Source of the DNA: Bacteroidota bacterium
Lineage (GTDB): Bacteria; Bacteroidota; Bacteroidia; Cytophagales; Cyclobacteriaceae
DNA: 34,703 nt
Direction: 5' to 3'
Assembly (NCBI GenBank): GCA_003973485.1
Contig: QNXU01000273.1
Span: 1-34,703 of the forward strand
A model generated the notes under the pieces. That model had not been told where the DNA came from and did not search any database. It was given only the letters and a program-made list of their open reading frames with translations. Of this stretch, positions 1-8,661 are shown in pieces. Within the stretch, counting starts at the first letter, position 1. Each line of letters begins with the position of its first letter. The position numbers were made by a program, and so were the translations under genes.

Positions 1-70
1 ACTGAGTGGTGCTGCCAACTAGTGGGATAAATTAGGTAACACATAGTAAGCACACGAAATTTTGATATTC

Positions 71-1702
71 TTATGCGAAAGACATTTGAAAATAGGAGAA
101 CAAAATAACAGTAGCAGAAGCCATAATTAAAGCCGTAAGTCTGGCTGTTCTCAACCTCCTTTTTTGCTGTAATTCCTTAGCTCTTTGCTCTATTTCATAT
201 TCCTCCTCAGAATGCTCCAAGAAAGAAATAGTTCTTTCATAGGCATGGTGGTAGCGCTGCCCCCAAACTAAAGTTGGGTTGTGCTTTTCTTTCCAGTTTA
301 AAGCCAATTGCAGATCTGGTGGTCTCCACAAACTGGTTTTGCCTTGCTGATACATATCAGCGGCCTCGGCCAATCTCTTATACATCGAAACAGCATCAGC
401 TTCATCATTCACCCAGTTTTTCAAGCGATTCCAAATTCTCATTATACTTTCATGAGAAATATCAATAATAGATTGACTATGCAATGGGACACCATACTGA
501 GGAGTTAATAATGACCTTCCTGGATCACGAAACTTCTCAATTACTTGGATTATCTTTTCTTCGGAAGTATTGGCAATAGCTGCAATTTCATTTAGCTGGG
601 TTGGTCTTCTAATCCCATAATTACCTCCACCTCTTTTTTCGGTTATTGCTTTAAAAAGAAACTCACAAATTCTTTGCTGCTCATCATCAAGCTCTTCATA
701 AGCTTCATTGGCATGCATAGACAAAGCTTCTGACATGGTGCCAATTGCTTCATAATGTTTAATGTCAAGCGGCTCATCATCATAATCTCTAAAATGACTC
801 CAATAATCCCATGTTCGCATAAGTGCATGTTGCAAAATGGGTAACTGATCTGGGTTGTCTCCTAAATCATTTAACAACTGCTGGGTTAATCTTGGAGCAA
901 TTTCTGCATTCCCTACAGCCACAGGACCAGTAATGGCTCTTCTTTTTTGTTCCCGAGTCATTTGAGGAATCAAATATTGACTATCATTAATTTGCTTAGT
1001 CAATTCAGGGAATTGCGAACACTCACCTATAAAATCAGATCGCATAGTAATGGCCACATATATAGGCGCATCAGCATAGTTAATGGCTTCCATTAGTAAA
1101 TTAATAAAAGCCAAGGTTTCATTAACTGATTGCAGATTTGAGGAATCTTTAAATCTAAAAAGTTCTTCAAATTGATCAACTAGTATTAGATAATTCTTTT
1201 CCTTATTGCCTTTAAACTGCATGATGGTTTCCACCAAACCCACAGAAGAACTCCTTAGGAGTGAAGAAATAATGGTTTTCTTAATTTGTTTATCTTCCTC
1301 TGACAATTCTTCATCTACTAAATCTGTTTTGAGAAGTGCCTGAGCCAAATTATCGATTGGGGCTGCACCTGGTCTTGTGACCACAACTTCCCAATCAGTT
1401 GATTTACCTGTTAGAAAACCTCCATATAAGATAGGTAACACTCCGCAATAAATGAAGGAAGATTTACCACTTCCTGAAGGGCCAATAACACCAACAAAAC
1501 GATGTTTTGAAAGCTTTAGCAATACTTCATCACTTTGACCCTCACGTCCAAAAAACAAGTGGCTTTCTTCTATTTTGAAAGGACGTAAGCCTGGGAAAGG
1601 ATTATTTTTCTTTCCGTATTTCGACTGTGGTTTTTCTAATATGGTAGTCTTTTGATCCTTCATGTTAGCTTGCTCCTGCCATTTGTAGCTGCATTTTTTC
1701 AA
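71..1702 (-). CDS. nSTAND1-type P-loop NTPase with C-terminal transmembrane helix
   Basis: N-terminal NPFPGLRPFKIEESHLFFGRE, Walker A GVIGPSGSGKSS, Walker B-like YLILVDQFEELF, then an nSTAND1-like NTPase body; C-terminal hydrophobic helix LTALIMASATVILFSYF. Overlaps the upstream gene by 38 nt. Confidence 0.85.
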   Translation of the reverse strand: MKKCSYKWQEQANMKDQKTTILEKPQSKYGKKNNPFPGLRPFKIEESHLFFGREGQSDEVLLKLSKHRFVGVIGPSGSGKSSFIYCGVLPILYGGFLTGKSTDWEVVVTRPGAAPIDNLAQALLKTDLVDEELSEEDKQIKKTIISSLLRSSSVGLVETIMQFKGNKEKNYLILVDQFEELFRFKDSSNLQSVNETLAFINLLMEAINYADAPIYVAITMRSDFIGECSQFPELTKQINDSQYLIPQMTREQKRRAITGPVAVGNAEIAPRLTQQLLNDLGDNPDQLPILQHALMRTWDYWSHFRDYDDEPLDIKHYEAIGTMSEALSMHANEAYEELDDEQQRICEFLFKAITEKRGGGNYGIRRPTQLNEIAAIANTSEEKIIQVIEKFRDPGRSLLTPQYGVPLHSQSIIDISHESIMRIWNRLKNWVNDEADAVSMYKRLAEAADMYQQGKTSLWRPPDLQLALNWKEKHNPTLVWGQRYHHAYERTISFLEHSEEEYEIEQRAKELQQKRRLRTARLTALIMASATVILFSYFQMSFA

Positions 1703-3125
1703 ATGCCGCCTTAATATCCTTTATAAATTTATTCAATTTTTTTGAATCTTCACTACTATCTACCTCTACCTCATACCGGTTAACATATTCATTTTCAGAG
1801 CCTTTTGCTTTACTAGACTTAAACAGTTTACCTAAAATGGGCTTAGATCTTCCGAAACCAGGTGCTTTCAATAAATCTAACAGCTTCATGTAAACCCATT
1901 GATTATTTACATTCTCTTGGAAAACTATTGCAGCATCCATCTGTTTCAAAGCATCAATATGTTTATTTCTCAATTCCATTAATTCTCCATGTTTTTCCAA
2001 AGTCAGAATTTTTATTTGTTGATCGTCAATTTTTGAAATCAACTTTTCTGCTTCCTTTTGATCCGACTCATCATAAATCAAATAAATCATGGGCAGTTTT
2101 TGATCTTCTTGTGTGAAAGCATTTCTTAACTTTTTATTTAAACCGCTTTCTAAAAGTTCCTCCCATAAAGTGTTTTTAAAATCTTCGAGAGATGTTTGTA
2201 AAACTTCTGCACCTAAAGAAGCATTTGCATCTCTTTTAATATTATGAATGAATGATTTTTGTTTTTCGCTGGCAAATTTTAATGATGGGCTAATCCAAAT
2301 TAATCGATTAAATTTATCTGGCGTCTGCTCGTATTGATCTGCAGCTAATTCATTTTGAATATCCATTAAGGAGGAATCAGAACCGTGAGGAATTGAGCCA
2401 TAAGAAGCACCTACCATGTGAATGGAAAACTGACACTTTTGCAAATCAGCTTTTATTGATTTCTTTAATTCTGCGGAATTATGTGGCAATAAGCCTTTGG
2501 GATAAACTTCATATCCATGGCGGTTTAGTTCTCGCTTAATTATATTCCTTGCACCTGCCAAATCCTGACCTGTTTCCGCCAAATATACCGACCGTCTGTT
2601 ATGAACTAAATCATCATTTTCGTCATTATTCCCCATTTTTAATATAGTTTCATAAATATCAAAACATAAATCCACCATTTTCATCCAATAGCCTTTCTCC
2701 GCCTCTTTGCTGAAAAAATCTGAAAGTTCTTTTTCATGATTTTCATTATCTAAATAGAAAATGTATGCACTTAGTCGCCGAAGTTTCTCAGGGATATCAA
2801 CAAAGTCTAAAGGAGATTTAAATACTGGGAATATCTTATCATTTAATTTTTCGCTATTCTTATTCAGAAATAATGCCTCTAATCTATCCAAACTCACTCC
2901 TGATAAAATAAAATCTGGTGATAAAATAGGTATGTAAATTCCATCCTTCAAGGGAGCGTTTTCTGAAGAATCTGACATCAAATTAATTTGAAACCGTCTG
3001 TTCATAGTCTGCTTAAGCATCATACTTAAGAACTTCTCAAAATAACTAACCCATCCCCTTTTTCCCTTGATAGGTTTATTATCATCTTCAGCATAAATAA
3101 TATTTATATTCAGTTTTTCACTCAT
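1665..3125 (-). CDS. multi-TIR-like domain protein (three tandem TIR/DUF4062-like segments)
   Basis: Segment 1: INIIYAEDD...GWVSYFEKFL...IYIPILSPDFILSGVSLDRLEAL. Segment 2: SVYLAETGQDLAGARNIIKRELNRHGYEVYP...FSIHMVGASYG...DIQNELAA. Segment 3: PMIYLIYDESDQKEAEKLI...AAIVFQENVNNQWVYMKLLDLL. Start overlaps the upstream stop by 4 nt. Confidence 0.7.
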   Translation of the reverse strand: MSEKLNINIIYAEDDNKPIKGKRGWVSYFEKFLSMMLKQTMNRRFQINLMSDSSENAPLKDGIYIPILSPDFILSGVSLDRLEALFLNKNSEKLNDKIFPVFKSPLDFVDIPEKLRRLSAYIFYLDNENHEKELSDFFSKEAEKGYWMKMVDLCFDIYETILKMGNNDENDDLVHNRRSVYLAETGQDLAGARNIIKRELNRHGYEVYPKGLLPHNSAELKKSIKADLQKCQFSIHMVGASYGSIPHGSDSSLMDIQNELAADQYEQTPDKFNRLIWISPSLKFASEKQKSFIHNIKRDANASLGAEVLQTSLEDFKNTLWEELLESGLNKKLRNAFTQEDQKLPMIYLIYDESDQKEAEKLISKIDDQQIKILTLEKHGELMELRNKHIDALKQMDAAIVFQENVNNQWVYMKLLDLLKAPGFGRSKPILGKLFKSSKAKGSENEYVNRYEVEVDSSEDSKKLNKFIKDIKAAFEKMQLQMAGAS

Positions 3126-6100
3126 ACAATTGATTGATAATGTTGGGTAATGGCAGTAAAAATTTGATTTGTAAATTCCTGACTTCTAGACATCAGCGTA
3201 TAGAAATTATTAATATTTAATTGAAAAACTACAGAATCAGTCTCCGCAGTTATTTTATTTGCTTTAAGGTGTTTTTCAGGGACAAATAATTCACCATAAA
3301 CATCCTTTTCCTCTAAAATGATGTCTGCTTCAAATTCCGCTTCCGATTTAAATTTCCCCTCTGCCACTACATATATTGCATTATTTTCAGGGTCGGTTAA
3401 ATCTATTGATTCACCAGAACCCATTCGAAGAACATGTGTATTATCAGCCAGATCACATAGCTGGGCTCCATTTATATGCGAAAAGACCTTAATTTGTTTA
3501 AGAAACATTACTATTTCTACTAATAGAAAGTATCCATCATTCAATCCATCTTCCAATTGGTTATGAGCAATGGTTTCAATTAATTCTTCCCGTTCTTCAT
3601 GTTTTACTCTTTCAATCACCTTCTCAAATTTATTGGGCGATCGATGGTATAGTAACCATGCTGCAACTTCTTGTAATAATCTATCATCATTAAATATATG
3701 AGCTATTACGGCATAGTCAGGCTCATAATCCTTCTGAAAAGCAAGGTTATATAATGCACAAGCTTTTATCCATCTGGAAAGTTGATTGAAATCTCGGTTT
3801 AATATATTGTTTAAAAGCATTAGAGGCTCAAAATGCTTTCTAGGAAAGAAGTGTTCTAAAGCCTTAATTTTTTCATTCACAGAAATATCATCAATTAAAG
3901 GAAAGAGCTTTGATTTTAGTTCTGAACTTATAAACATGTCCAGCAATTCAATTCCGTAAGCAATTCCTTCCGAGGTTTCTGATAAAATATTCTCCTTAAC
4001 TAAAGAAACTGATTCGGTATCATAAACCAGCGATAGAAATAAAAATATCTGTTCATAATTGTGACCAATTTCTTCTTTGAAAGCTTGACGAATGATATAA
4101 TACTGATCTTCTTTTGGCAATTCAGTTAATGCGGCCATATTCCAAACCGTTTTGCCGATTTCATCTTCTATGAGCGTAAGGATTATTTGTGCTTGATTAC
4201 CTTCTGCATTAAAATCTTCATAACCAAACCCATTTAACATTTCATATACTATCCGTTTGTCGGGATAGTCAATCTTTTTAAGCAAGAGTTTTTCAGCCTC
4301 ATCTCCTCCAATTTTACCCATTATCCTAACTACTGCCATTTTAATTTTATCAGTCTGACCAGATTTATGAAATGCAGATTCCAAATGGTGAAGCACATCA
4401 CTTCCAGCAGCAACTAGTGCTGCAGCTGCTGCATGTCCAAATTTTTCTGAATCCAACATATCAATCAACACATTCCATGTTTCATGTCGCTTTAGAATTC
4501 TTGCCGTTTCTATTGCCTCCATTCTAACTCTTAAATTGGCATCCTTTAAGAGATCCAATAACAAAAAGATGTTTTTAGCATCGGCATGTTGTCTAAATAT
4601 TCTGGCTGTATATAGTCTTTTCTCGTGTTCTAATGATCTTGCCCAAGTACTTAATTGTTCAAAGGTTACTGGAGTCACATCTCTGGATTGACTTTCTTTC
4701 AAGGCTTTTTCCGCAAGTTTTCGAAGCGTTAAATCTGAGCCTTCTGAAAAGGCCTGATTTGGCTCTCCAATATATTCCTGCATTTTAGGAGAAACATCAC
4801 CCTTAAAATTTTCCTTAAATGATGAAAATTCTTCTGGCTCTAGTTTTTCCATTAATTTTAAACTGTAAAGCCTTTTATGCTCTTCATTGCTATTAACTTG
4901 CTTCTGTAAAAGCCTACTGATAGAGTTTTCATTTTCATCAACCTTATTTTTTTCTTTATTTCTGATAAGTGTGCCTTGTAGCGTTGATCTATAGCCTTTA
5001 TGTAATTTTTGAGTAACCAAATACCATATCAATAATAAAGGAATTACTGCAATTGAAATTGTCAGGAGATTAAATACCTCAACATTGTTAAGCACAATAA
5101 TGATAGCACCCGCAATCATTCCCGCAAAAGCATTGACTAAACCTTGAATTTTTACTTGAATATCAAAGCGGTTTTCCACATCAAGCGGAAGAAAATAAAG
5201 CTTAAAGGCAGGCTCATCCAAAGCATCTTTTAAGGAAGTAACAAATAATTTACTTACTGCAATGATTACAAAAAAGAATATAAAAGTTGGATCATCTGGA
5301 GTAAAACCAAAACCAGCACCTATTAAACAAGCTGCACCTACCATGATAAGGATTAAAATAGGATTAATCAATAATGATACTTTCAATCCGTAAAGTGCTA
5401 TAATTTTATCTGTTGCGAAAGTTTGGAAAAGAAAGCTGAAAATTATGATAGTACCATTAAAATAGGCTAAAAATGTAGCTAAGTTACTTTCATTAAATTG
5501 AGCTGAAGCAACACTAAAGAATGAATAATCAATAAAGGTTATGGCCACAACACTCACCAAAACAAAGCCTACCATCAGCAACATATATTTATCCGTGAGT
5601 ACTTTTTTATAGGGAACAAATTTGTTTCTACCGGCTTTAACCAAGAATTTTTTTGAACTATTCATCAGCCAAAGGAAGGATAAAAACATTCCTCCAAGAC
5701 TAATAACGCTCATGGTAATTAGATCTTTTTCGGCAAAATCTGGCCTATTCAATAAATAAGGTATGATTACTAATAGCGCTAAGATAGAAGCTGTTAATTG
5801 CCCTGTATCAATTCCTCCTATAATTCTTTTTGATTGACGTAAATCAAATAAACGACCAAATGCACCCCAAAAAATTAATAATATTAAATAAGTAAAGGGA
5901 AGTACGAAAGTGAAAGTAATAAAATATAAAGGAGATACATCTGGGAGATATGAGTAAGCTATTTCCACTGCAATTAAGAGTAAAAATATGATGAGTAAGG
6001 TATATCCTGCTAATCGAACAAAACTAGTTTTGGATTGAAAATAATTAAAAAGATAAGTGGCCAAAACTCCAATTGCACCAGAAACTACAATAGCTAAAGG

Positions 6101-6262
6101 CAAGTCTGTTTCTTCACTGAAATTATTCAAAAACAAGGATTCTGCGCCTACTGCAAGACCAGACACAAAAAAGCCCATAAAGAATCCCATAAGAAGTAGC
6201 AAAAATACTCTTTTGGATTCTGGTTCTTCTGCATTTAAAATGTTGAGGACCAGCTTCTTCAA
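3122..6262 (-). CDS. TLC/ADP-ATP translocase-like (Npt-like) membrane protein with HEAT-like repeats and C-terminal cNMP-binding-like domain
   Basis: About 12 hydrophobic helices in the N-terminal 420 aa, including FGRLFDLRQSKRIIGGIDTGQ; alpha-helical repeat region NIFLLLDLLKDANLRVRMEAIETARIL...; C-terminal Crp-like beta-roll IYVVAEGKFKSEAEFEADIILEEKDVYGELFVPE... Confidence 0.75.
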   Translation of the reverse strand: MKKLVLNILNAEEPESKRVFLLLLMGFFMGFFVSGLAVGAESLFLNNFSEETDLPLAIVVSGAIGVLATYLFNYFQSKTSFVRLAGYTLLIIFLLLIAVEIAYSYLPDVSPLYFITFTFVLPFTYLILLIFWGAFGRLFDLRQSKRIIGGIDTGQLTASILALLVIIPYLLNRPDFAEKDLITMSVISLGGMFLSFLWLMNSSKKFLVKAGRNKFVPYKKVLTDKYMLLMVGFVLVSVVAITFIDYSFFSVASAQFNESNLATFLAYFNGTIIIFSFLFQTFATDKIIALYGLKVSLLINPILILIMVGAACLIGAGFGFTPDDPTFIFFFVIIAVSKLFVTSLKDALDEPAFKLYFLPLDVENRFDIQVKIQGLVNAFAGMIAGAIIIVLNNVEVFNLLTISIAVIPLLLIWYLVTQKLHKGYRSTLQGTLIRNKEKNKVDENENSISRLLQKQVNSNEEHKRLYSLKLMEKLEPEEFSSFKENFKGDVSPKMQEYIGEPNQAFSEGSDLTLRKLAEKALKESQSRDVTPVTFEQLSTWARSLEHEKRLYTARIFRQHADAKNIFLLLDLLKDANLRVRMEAIETARILKRHETWNVLIDMLDSEKFGHAAAAALVAAGSDVLHHLESAFHKSGQTDKIKMAVVRIMGKIGGDEAEKLLLKKIDYPDKRIVYEMLNGFGYEDFNAEGNQAQIILTLIEDEIGKTVWNMAALTELPKEDQYYIIRQAFKEEIGHNYEQIFLFLSLVYDTESVSLVKENILSETSEGIAYGIELLDMFISSELKSKLFPLIDDISVNEKIKALEHFFPRKHFEPLMLLNNILNRDFNQLSRWIKACALYNLAFQKDYEPDYAVIAHIFNDDRLLQEVAAWLLYHRSPNKFEKVIERVKHEEREELIETIAHNQLEDGLNDGYFLLVEIVMFLKQIKVFSHINGAQLCDLADNTHVLRMGSGESIDLTDPENNAIYVVAEGKFKSEAEFEADIILEEKDVYGELFVPEKHLKANKITAETDSVVFQLNINNFYTLMSRSQEFTNQIFTAITQHYQSIV

Positions 6263-6381
6263 TTGGAAATAATTTTCTTAGTTAAGGAATAAATTTATTT
6301 AAAATATTCAGATTGTAATATTTATTCTATAAAAAAGTACTTTTTATTTCGATGAGTGGTAAATATGAGGGGATGGTTTTC

Positions 6382-6403
6382 AATAAGTGTTGCAACACTT
6401 ATT
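6382..6403. promoter_or_regulatory. perfect 22-bp palindrome, candidate operator upstream of the 71-6262 operon
   Basis: AATAAGTGTTG/CAACACTTATT, 11-bp arms with no spacer, about 120 nt upstream of the start at 6262; no U-tract follows on the minus strand. Confidence 0.5.
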
Positions 6404-6521
6404 CTTTTGGAGTAAATTTTGCGTAAGAAATATGAAATCTAAACACATTAAATGAGGTTAAATTGACAGACTTATTAAAACCTACATCGGAGTCTGTAGC
6501 TACTTACCCTAAATAAATGTT

Positions 6522-6713
6522 TTACTCTTCTTCTTTAGACTTAATCTTTCGAATATATCTGTTAAGTACAAAAGCAGCAGCCCAAAAGGCAAGTGCCACA
6601 AAGGTATATTCCATTGCTTGCTCTCCTGCATAACGCAAACTATAGTAAAACACCATAATCATGATGATAACCAATACCCAATATATAATTCTTAAAATCT
6701 TAGTCAACTCCAT
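6522..6713 (-). CDS. small membrane protein (two predicted TM segments)
   Basis: 63 aa, ILRIIYWVLVIIMIMVFYY and FVALAFWAAAFVLNRYI, charged C-terminus KIKSKEEE; ORF starts 5 nt after the upstream stop. Confidence 0.65.
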   Translation of the reverse strand: MELTKILRIIYWVLVIIMIMVFYYSLRYAGEQAMEYTFVALAFWAAAFVLNRYIRKIKSKEEE

Positions 6714-6718
6714 TTCAA

Positions 6719-7849
6719 TTATTTTAGTAATTCATAAGCCGCCTCCACATAGGTGTAAACATCATTTGGATGTTCATCTGTGTACAGCTTGCTTCTGCTT
6801 TTTCCCAACCTTACTACCACAGCATTTTTATCCTTTAAAACAAAAATATATTGTCCTAAAATCCCTCTTGCGTAAGGAATTTGCTTTCCATTATAATTCA
6901 AAATCCACCATTGATAGCCATAATGCGGAATAAGTTCTCCTGATCTGATTAATCTGGCAGGCATGGTAGCCATTTCAATATATTCTGCTGGAACTACTTG
7001 CTCGCCATCCCAACTTCCTTTATTCAAAACCAACTGACCAATTCTAGCAAAATCTCTGGCAGTACTATTAAAACAACAGAAGGCTTTCTCCATTCCTCCT
7101 TCTCTATCCAAACTCCAAAGCGCATCATTTTCTGCTCCAATTTTTCTCCATAAGCGGTTAGTGGCATAATCACTAATTGATTGTCCTGTAGCTACTTCCA
7201 ATACTTCCGCTAAGATTTGTGTGTTGATACTTTTATAGGCAAATTCCTGTGATGGCTCACCAGAAACCTCCAATTCTGCCACTAATTTCTTTAAGTCATT
7301 TCCATAATAGGCATCGGTTGTTTTGGAAAAAGGACTCATATACGCCTCATTCCAATCAATACCTGAACTCATGGTCAACAGATTTTTAATAATGATTTTT
7401 GACTTCTCTCCTTCTTGAAAAGATTCTAAAAAATCAGAAACAGGCTGAAATACACTCTCTATTTTACCTTCATCTATAGCAATACCAATCAGTAAGCTTA
7501 TAATACTTTTGGCAGCAGAAAACGAATTGGATATTTCATTTTCATCATAACCTAAATAATATTTTTCATAAAATAGAGCGGTATCTTTCACTACAAGAAA
7601 AGCTGTGGTCTCATAAGCTTCCAATTCATCTTTAAAAGTCTGCCCCATTTCATATTGATTGTATTGAGGAGATTTTTCCCAAGCTTGAGGATTGCTGGCT
7701 GCTATAGTTCTATTCTCAAAAATTTCATAATCATCAATATCAGCAGTTAAATGAAGAAATGCTTTTTGTGCATAATTAGGCAAGAAGAAGTAAATAATTC
7801 CTAAAAGTATGACTACTAAAATGCTGTAGCCGCCAATCTTTTTCAACAT
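6719..7849 (-). CDS. serine hydrolase, beta-lactamase (class C/PBP-like) family
   Basis: SAAKSIISLLIGIAIDEGKI (SxxK), AYKSINTQILAEVLE (YxN), TM/signal anchor MLKKIGGYSILVVILLGIIYF. Start taken at the internal Met before MLKKIGG. Confidence 0.85.
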   Translation of the reverse strand: MLKKIGGYSILVVILLGIIYFFLPNYAQKAFLHLTADIDDYEIFENRTIAASNPQAWEKSPQYNQYEMGQTFKDELEAYETTAFLVVKDTALFYEKYYLGYDENEISNSFSAAKSIISLLIGIAIDEGKIESVFQPVSDFLESFQEGEKSKIIIKNLLTMSSGIDWNEAYMSPFSKTTDAYYGNDLKKLVAELEVSGEPSQEFAYKSINTQILAEVLEVATGQSISDYATNRLWRKIGAENDALWSLDREGGMEKAFCCFNSTARDFARIGQLVLNKGSWDGEQVVPAEYIEMATMPARLIRSGELIPHYGYQWWILNYNGKQIPYARGILGQYIFVLKDKNAVVVRLGKSRSKLYTDEHPNDVYTYVEAAYELLK

Positions 7850-8004
7850 AGTATTTTTGCATTTTTTAGAATAGATGTAAAAATAAGGTTTCAAAAATCA
7901 TTTATCAGCATTAAAGTAAAATGAATTTCTAAATCAACATTTCTCTGCTACCTTCGTAATGATTATCTTGTTGAAACAAATAAAACTAAATCTAATTTAA
8001 TAAT

Positions 8005-8601
8005 ATGAAAAAAGGACTTTTAATTACCATTGGCGTAATAGTCGTTATTGTTTTTATACTTTATCGAGTATTTGCGGGTTCGTATAACAATATGGTTACA
8101 AAAGAAGAGCAAGTGACAAGCGCTTGGTCTCAAGTAGAAAATGTTTATCAAAGAAGGGCTGATTTGATTCCAAACTTGGTAAATACTGTAAAAGGATATG
8201 CTGATTTTGAACAAGAAACTTTGCAAGGTGTAATTGAGGCAAGATCGAAAGCAACTGGAATAAATGTAAATACGGATGATTTAAGCCCAGAAAAAATTCA
8301 GCAATTTCAGCAGGCGCAGCAAGGTTTAAGTTCTGCTTTATCACGATTAATGGTGGTTGTAGAAAGATATCCTGACTTGAAAGCCAATCAGAATTTCATT
8401 AAGCTTCAAGATCAATTGGAGGGAACCGAAAACCGAATTGCGGTAGAAAGAAGAAGGTTTAATGAAGTAACTCAAGAATACAACACTTACATCAGAAAAT
8501 TTCCTCAAACAATGCTAGCAGGTATGTATGGCTTTGAAAAGAAAGGCTACTTTGAAGCAGACGAAGGAGCAGAAAAAGCTCCCGAAGTGAGTTTTGATTA
8601 A
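8005..8601 (+). CDS. lemA: LemA family protein
   Basis: N-terminal TM, YNNMVTKEEQVTSAWSQVENVYQRRADLIPNLVNTVKGYADFEQETLQGVIEARSKA; the characteristic LemA signature. Confidence 0.95.
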   Translation: MKKGLLITIGVIVVIVFILYRVFAGSYNNMVTKEEQVTSAWSQVENVYQRRADLIPNLVNTVKGYADFEQETLQGVIEARSKATGINVNTDDLSPEKIQQFQQAQQGLSSALSRLMVVVERYPDLKANQNFIKLQDQLEGTENRIAVERRRFNEVTQEYNTYIRKFPQTMLAGMYGFEKKGYFEADEGAEKAPEVSFD

Positions 8602-8615
8602 AATAATAATTGAAG

Positions 8616-8653
8616 AAAAAAGGCTTCTGGACGATTTCAGAAGCCTTTTTTTC
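8616..8653 (+). terminator. Rho-independent terminator of lemA
   Basis: AGGCTTCTG-gacgattt-CAGAAGCCT followed by a T-run; 15 nt after the lemA stop. Confidence 0.85.
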
Positions 8654-8661
8654 TTTTACTA

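Noticed and set aside
274-828. ORFs 274-468 (+), 308-508 (+), 643-828 (-)
   Set aside because: Alternate-frame ORFs inside the nSTAND1 coding region; no domain, poor composition.
1862-2116. 84-aa plus-strand ORF
   Set aside because: Antisense to the TIR-like gene with no independent support.
3318-3566. 82-aa plus-strand ORF
   Set aside because: Antisense inside the translocase-like gene; no motif.
6057-6272. 71-aa plus-strand ORF
   Set aside because: Antisense to the translocase-like N-terminus; no motif.
6382-6403. Palindrome as Rho-independent terminator of the 6522-6713 gene
   Set aside because: No U-tract follows on the minus strand (next bases gaaaaccatcc); operator interpretation preferred.
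6661-6933. 90-aa plus-strand ORF
   Set aside because: Antisense across the serine hydrolase 3' end and the small membrane gene; low-complexity translation.
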